From Phycisphaerae bacterium (lineage in GTDB: Bacteria; Planctomycetota; Phycisphaerae; UBA1845; Fen-1342), in contig JAGVEP010000376.1 of assembly GCA_020058145.1 (NCBI GenBank), positions 1-9,268 of the forward strand: DNA of 9,268 nt. The letters are read 5' to 3'. The translations under genes were made by a program, and so were the position numbers. This document shows positions 6,183-9,268 of this stretch, one piece after another. Under the pieces are notes generated by a model. It was not told where the DNA came from, made no database searches, and was given only the letters and a program-made list of their open reading frames with translations. Within the stretch, counting starts at the first letter, position 1. The number at the start of each line of letters is the position of its first letter.

Positions 6183-6400
6183 CCGGCGATCGGCACCGTT
6201 TCCACCTCGGATGTCCCGGTGCGCTCACGTAATGCCATTTCGCGTCTCGCCGCCATAAGCTCCGTAAGCGCATCCAAAACGTTGTCGCGCGCTTCCTCTT
6301 TGGAGCGGCCCTGCGAGAACGCACCCGGCACCTCCGGAATGGTGGCGATCCACCAGCCGTCGCTGCCGGCCTCAAAGATGATCGTGAGCTCGTTGGGCAT
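6179..6400 (-). CDS. hicB: HicB-family antitoxin, short form, convergent with hicA
   Basis: With ATG at 6400 the product has 73 residues: 'MPNELTIIFEAG', then 'GWWIATIPEVPGAFSQGRS' and 'EEARDNVLDALTELM'. This is the HicB partial RNase H-like fold that blocks HicA. The C-terminal tail after about residue 50 is short, with no room for the helix-turn-helix or ribbon-helix-helix found in longer HicBs, so autorepression is unlikely. An ATG directly upstream at 6403 and a GTG/ATG cluster at 6463-6455 are other possible starts. The 20 extra residues from the latter do not look like HicB. A TGT-TACAAT extended -10 box (6416-6408) sits just before 6400. The gene faces hicA tail to tail, and it could also be read from the STAS/ATPase unit upstream. 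Confidence 0.8.
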   Translation of the reverse strand: MPNELTIIFEAGSDGWWIATIPEVPGAFSQGRSKEEARDNVLDALTELMAARREMALRERTGTSEVETVPIAG

Positions 6401-6407
6401 CATCTGG

Positions 6408-6416
6408 ATTGTAACA
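6408..6416 (-). promoter_or_regulatory. Possible extended -10 promoter for hicB
   Basis: The minus strand reads TGTTACAAT, an extended -10 (TGn + 5 of 6 to TATAAT). It ends 7 nt before ATG 6400, so the transcript would start at or near the start codon. No good -35 box is seen at 16-18 nt, which is tolerable for extended -10 promoters. It falls inside the longer hicB reading frame, so if real it favours the short start. Confidence 0.35.
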
Positions 6417-6497
6417 TCGGCAGGAGGGACGAAGAAGGTCCATCTCGCAAGCGACATCATCACAAGGGGACGATAACCGCCGCTGATCCCGCCGGGA

Positions 6498-6514
6498 GGG
6501 CCGCAGTGCGGCCC
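6498..6514. terminator. GC-rich hairpin between the anti-sigma ATPase gene and hicB
   Basis: GGGCCGC (6498-6504), loop AGT, GCGGCCC (6508-6514) form a perfect 7-bp stem 37 nt beyond the stop of the minus-strand ATPase gene. No T-tract follows on either strand. It could slow or end transcription before hicB, but the call is weak. Confidence 0.35.
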
Positions 6515-6550
6515 CGAACCCCGCCGCGGCTGCCCGACGACCCCTGTTCC

Positions 6551-7036
6551 CTACGCCGGCTTCTCCTTCAGCAGCCAAACCTCGTTCCCCGCCTCGCTGA
6601 AGTAGACCTTGGTCATATAAGACTGCATCAGCATCAGGCCGCGGCCGCTGGGGCGCTCCAGATTCTCGTCGGCGGTCGGGTCGGGTACCTTCTCCGGACG
6701 GAAGCCGCAGCCCTCGTCGCGCACCATGAACACGATCCGCCCCGGGTCGACGTAGTGCCTGAGATGCACCTGCTTGGTGCGGTCGTTGCAGTTGCCGTGC
6801 TTCACCGCGTTGGTGATCGCCTCCTCGAACGCGAGCTTGATCGCGAAGATGGTGTCCTCGTCGTACCCGCAGCGCGCCAGGTCCGCCATGATCTGCGCTT
6901 CCGGTTCCCTGAAGCACCGCAGATCATTGGGGACGGTGACGCTGGCAAGCTGCCCGTCATCCACACCAAAATCGGGAGGCACCTTCATCGGCGTAGCGTG
7001 TCGCCCTAACACGGCGAACGGGGAGCGGTAACGCAT
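6551..7036 (-). CDS. RsbW/SpoIIAB-like ATP-binding anti-sigma regulatory kinase
   Basis: This 161-residue protein is a GHKL-type ATPase (HATPase_c_2 type). The N box is 'FEEAITNAVKHGN' (residues 70-82), the G1 box is 'RDEGCGF' (106-112) and the G2 box is 'SGRGLMLM' (130-137). The protein ends 'VWLLKEKPA'. In partner-switching systems such proteins bind a sigma factor or other target and phosphorylate a STAS-domain antagonist on serine. The STAS gene lies directly upstream: its TGA and this ATG share one base (TGATG), so the two are translationally coupled and probably work as a pair. An internal ATG at 6988 (residue 17) is an alternative start that keeps the whole domain. No sigma factor or PP2C phosphatase is visible in the window, so the output is unknown. 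Confidence 0.88.
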   Translation of the reverse strand: MRYRSPFAVLGRHATPMKVPPDFGVDDGQLASVTVPNDLRCFREPEAQIMADLARCGYDEDTIFAIKLAFEEAITNAVKHGNCNDRTKQVHLRHYVDPGRIVFMVRDEGCGFRPEKVPDPTADENLERPSGRGLMLMQSYMTKVYFSEAGNEVWLLKEKPA

Positions 7037-7401
7037 CAGGTCTGTCCGAAAGACTCCAGGGCTTGCTCCGCCGTCTCGTGAATGTCAAACACGCGGTTCA
7101 GCCGCGTGATGCGGAACACCTGGAATATCTGCCGGTTGATGTTCGAGAGCTTCAGCTCGCCGTGCCGCTCCTGGACCTTCTTGTGCAGCGTGATCAGCAT
7201 GCCCAGCGCGGCACTGGCCAGGTGATCGACATTTTGGAAGTTCAGCAGCAGCTTGGCCCCCGGCTCCGCCTCGGCCAGCCGCCGCAACTCCTCGCCGATC
7301 TCCTGGATGGAAAGTTCCTCCAGGATCTTGCGGTCGGCGAACTCGACGACCGACACGTTGACGGCCCGTTTGATCTTCAGGTGCGATGACGGCTGTTCCA
7401 T
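7036..7401 (-). CDS. STAS-domain anti-anti-sigma factor (RsbV/SpoIIAA-like)
   Basis: With ATG 7401 the protein has 121 residues. The start is supported by GGAGG 11 nt upstream and by a promoter at 7509-7537. A GTG at 7485 would lie only about 17 nt after the predicted transcription start and would add a low-quality 28-residue extension. The STAS domain spans nearly the whole protein: 'VNVSVVEFADRKI', 'LLLNFQNVDHLASAALGMLI' and 'GELKLSNINRQIFQVF'. Ser63 in 'HLASAALG' aligns with the Ser phosphorylated in RsbV and SpoIIAA (D-S-[ST]-G), although the preceding Asp is replaced by Ala. It should be phosphorylated by, and sequester, the ATPase encoded next to it, releasing that protein's target when dephosphorylated. 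Confidence 0.88.
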   Translation of the reverse strand: MEQPSSHLKIKRAVNVSVVEFADRKILEELSIQEIGEELRRLAEAEPGAKLLLNFQNVDHLASAALGMLITLHKKVQERHGELKLSNINRQIFQVFRITRLNRVFDIHETAEQALESFGQT

Positions 7402-7508
7402 GGGCGCTGTGACCTCCACGCGAACCGGCCGATCGGTAACCGCCGCACTACGGCTGAGCGGGGACGGCCGGACGCGAAGCAACACCGCTCCGGTAATTCT
7501 ATCGGCGG

Positions 7509-7537
7509 ATTCTCTGCGCCGCTCTCGGCAGTGTCAA
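7509..7537 (-). promoter_or_regulatory. Sigma-70-like promoter for the STAS/ATPase pair
   Basis: On the minus strand a perfect TTGACA (7537-7532) is followed after exactly 17 nt by GAGAAT (7514-7509, 4 of 6 to TATAAT). Transcription would start near 7502, about 100 nt before ATG 7401. It lies in the 191-nt gap behind the PEP/pyruvate-binding gene, so the regulatory pair can be expressed separately. No other coding sequence is seen in that gap. Confidence 0.6.
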
Positions 7538-7592
7538 CCAACGCGCGGGGGTCGTAGGAGTCGCGAAACCTCTGGATGGTCCGCCTGCTTTC

Positions 7593-9268
7593 CTACTCCG
7601 CCAGCGGCCAAAGCCGACGTTTCAGCACCGCCGCCCGCGACAACTGGCCATCCAGCCGAATTTCCAGCGGCTGCGCGAGGTGGATATGGCGAACGAACGC
7701 CGTCTCCGCCTCCGCCGGCTGGGCGTCGAGCCACGGCCACGCGATAAACCCGGCGTCGGAAAACGGGTTCACCATCAGGTACGCGATGCCGAACGCGGTG
7801 AGGTTCTGGAAGAAGTGGCTGCCCTGCGACGGCTCAACCACGAAGTCCTGCAGGGTGGTTTCGACAATCACGCGGGCGGCACAAATCTGGCCCCAATTCA
7901 CCGGAATCCCGAGCCAGGAGTGCGACGACCCCCACCGGCCCGGTCCGATCAACATGCACGGACGGTTGGCCGCCAGCAGCTTGTCGTTGAGCTCGCCAAT
8001 CTCCTGGGCCATGGTCACCGTGTGGGCCGGATCGAACCGCTCCGGCTTCACATACACGATATCCGCCACGTTCGAAATCAGGCCGTTGCCCAGCGCGTGC
8101 GGGCTGTAGCACACGAGCTCGCCGGCCGGCAGGTCGCCCAGCTCAGCCGCCTCCAGGTCGGCGCTCGGCAGGCACGGGCGAATCTGCAGGACGGCAAATT
8201 CCTGCGGGCGGCTTTCGCAATTCACCGCGAATTCGATCTCGATCGGGCTGTTCATGCCCGTGCGACCGATGCGCAGCAGCCGCTGGAGCAGTGCCGCCAG
8301 CGGAAACACGTCGTTTTTCAGAATGTGTGCGAAGGTCACCACCCGCACGCCGGGCCGCGAAATACCGTCATAGAACGTCTGGTCCTCCGCTGACCAGACC
8401 GAGCCGAGCAGGTGCAGCGTCCCGTGCCGCTCCGCCGCGTCGATGTCCACGCGCACCACGTAGCGGTCGGCGGCGAACGTCCGGCCGTCACGCGCCTGGG
8501 CCAGGTCCAGCGCGTAAAACATCCGTTGTGATTCGCCGATGAACTCCTCGCCTTCCCCCAGTTGCGGCAGCACTTGCGGATGCGCGGGACAGAAGCGCAG
8601 CGCCGGGGCACCTTCCACAACCGTCCGGCCCAAGCCGAGCGCGACGCTGGCCACGCCGTCCTCCGGCCGCATTGCCCCGAACGGGTAGTAGTTGTACGAA
8701 CGGGCCACGCCGGAGAAGTTGGGATAGTGATACTCGCTACGCCGGACCCCAACCACCGGCTGGAGGATCACGGCCATCTTCTCCTCGTCAATGCGGTGGG
8801 GCGTGGCTTCGAGATAGCGGCGCGTGGCGCCGTAGTACGTTGAGGCGTACACGAGCTTGATTGCGACCTGCAACTCAGCGAGCCGCTCCGCAGCCTCGGG
8901 GTGGTTGTTCGGCAGCATGTGGGTTTCGTACACGCCGGCCAGCGGGTGGTATTGCGAGTCCTCCAACAGGCTCGACGAGCGTACCGCCAGCGGCTCGCGC
9001 AGCAGGTCGAGAAACACGCGCAAGTCGGCGACCACGTCCTCCGGCAGCCGTCCGCCCAGAAAAACCTGCGTGATCTCCGGGTCGGTCTGGCTGCACAGCG
9101 TGGCGATCCGGATGTGGTTCGCGGCGAGGAACTCATCGAACACGTCCGTCCCGATCACCACCGAGCGCGGTACGCGCACCGTCACGCCGGGAAACTCGCT
9201 GTCCAGATTCGCGGTCACCAGCAGCGCATCGACGAACGCCAGCCCGCGGGCCTTGCCGCCCAGCGACC
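7593..9268 (-). CDS. PEP/pyruvate-binding (PPDK N-terminal-type) protein, N-terminus outside the window
   Basis: The C-terminal 557 residues are visible. The frame is open through the right edge with good protein sequence ('LGGKARGLAFVDALL'), so the GTG at 9218 is not the start. The ATP-grasp signature 'PLAVRSSSLLEDSQYHPLAG' lies near visible residues 92-111, with 'DEEKMAVILQPVVG' further on and 'FAVLQIRPC' in the second half. The region 'GPGRWGSSHSWLGIPVNWG' near the end is typical of the large PEP/pyruvate-binding proteins of Bacteroidetes and related phyla. Related enzymes interconvert pyruvate and phosphoenolpyruvate with ATP. This protein ends without the swivelling phospho-His domain or the PEP-utilising barrel, so it is not a complete PEP synthase or PPDK, and its reaction is unknown. 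It is followed by a separately promoted STAS/ATPase pair. Confidence 0.85.
   Translation of the reverse strand, partial: SLGGKARGLAFVDALLVTANLDSEFPGVTVRVPRSVVIGTDVFDEFLAANHIRIATLCSQTDPEITQVFLGGRLPEDVVADLRVFLDLLREPLAVRSSSLLEDSQYHPLAGVYETHMLPNNHPEAAERLAELQVAIKLVYASTYYGATRRYLEATPHRIDEEKMAVILQPVVGVRRSEYHYPNFSGVARSYNYYPFGAMRPEDGVASVALGLGRTVVEGAPALRFCPAHPQVLPQLGEGEEFIGESQRMFYALDLAQARDGRTFAADRYVVRVDIDAAERHGTLHLLGSVWSAEDQTFYDGISRPGVRVVTFAHILKNDVFPLAALLQRLLRIGRTGMNSPIEIEFAVNCESRPQEFAVLQIRPCLPSADLEAAELGDLPAGELVCYSPHALGNGLISNVADIVYVKPERFDPAHTVTMAQEIGELNDKLLAANRPCMLIGPGRWGSSHSWLGIPVNWGQICAARVIVETTLQDFVVEPSQGSHFFQNLTAFGIAYLMVNPFSDAGFIAWPWLDAQPAEAETAFVRHIHLAQPLEIRLDGQLSRAAVLKRRLWPLAE

Noticed and set aside
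6423..6434. GGAGGGACGAAG, shared with the start of the lysS repeat (4617-4628)
   Set aside because: A single 12-base match near the hicB start could hint at the same repeat family, but one copy without tandem units is too little to call.
7402..7485. GTG start at 7485 for the STAS protein
   Set aside because: It would begin only about 17 nt after the predicted transcription start, has no ribosome-binding site and adds a tail outside the STAS fold. ATG 7401 has GGAGG upstream.
1..9268. CRISPR array, tRNA, rRNA or transposase genes
   Set aside because: I found no regularly spaced direct repeats, no cloverleaf with an acceptor stem, no rRNA-like sequence and no transposase or integrase motifs on either strand.

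Overview
This is a high-GC bacterial window. Its gene content looks like a planctomycete, possibly of the Phycisphaerae or Pirellula type. The supporting features are a DUF1573 protein, a secreted nuclease with a C-terminal dockerin-like tail, a zinc-ribbon membrane protein of planctomycete style, an RsbV/RsbW-like pair with the 'SAALG' STAS signature, and several starts without a good Shine-Dalgarno site. The taxonomic placement is inferred from these features, not from a marker-gene search.

Layout. (1) At 2-1153 (+) lies a DUF1573 protein whose reading frame is interrupted by one in-frame TGA at 212-214. This TGA falls exactly where the family has the first Cys of its conserved CGC motif. 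A hairpin of bacterial SECIS type follows at the correct distance, so I read it as a probable selenoprotein. (2) A convergent intergenic region, 1154-1410, holds two strong inverted repeats, one of them a 70-nt double-palindrome element. (3) At 1411-2976 (-) is a secreted endonuclease/exonuclease/phosphatase with an ASH-like domain and a dockerin, preceded by its own promoter. (4) At 3088-4086 (-) is a zinc-ribbon multi-pass membrane protein. (5) A divergent intergenic region, 4087-4323, holds a second palindromic element and a promoter placed so close to the lysS ATG that the mRNA would be nearly leaderless. (6) At 4324-5991 (+) is lysyl-tRNA synthetase with an unusual low-complexity insertion. 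Its TGA overlaps the ATG of a hicA toxin (5988-6182). (7) The hicB-like antitoxin (6179-6400, -) is convergent with hicA, and their stop codons overlap. This differs from the standard co-directional hicAB operon. (8) A STAS antagonist and an RsbW-like ATPase form a coupled pair on the minus strand (7401-6551) behind a good sigma-70-type promoter. (9) The right edge is the C-terminal 557 residues of a PEP/pyruvate-binding (PPDK N-terminal-type) protein that continues out of the window.

Functionally this is a mosaic of separate units rather than one pathway. It contains an envelope protein and a secreted protein, translation coupled to a toxin, a partner-switching regulatory pair, and a carbon/phosphotransfer-type ATP-grasp enzyme. 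The strongest candidate for something undescribed is the selenocysteine-containing DUF1573 protein. Next come the convergent hicA/hicB arrangement joined to lysS and the repeat-derived insertion in lysS.
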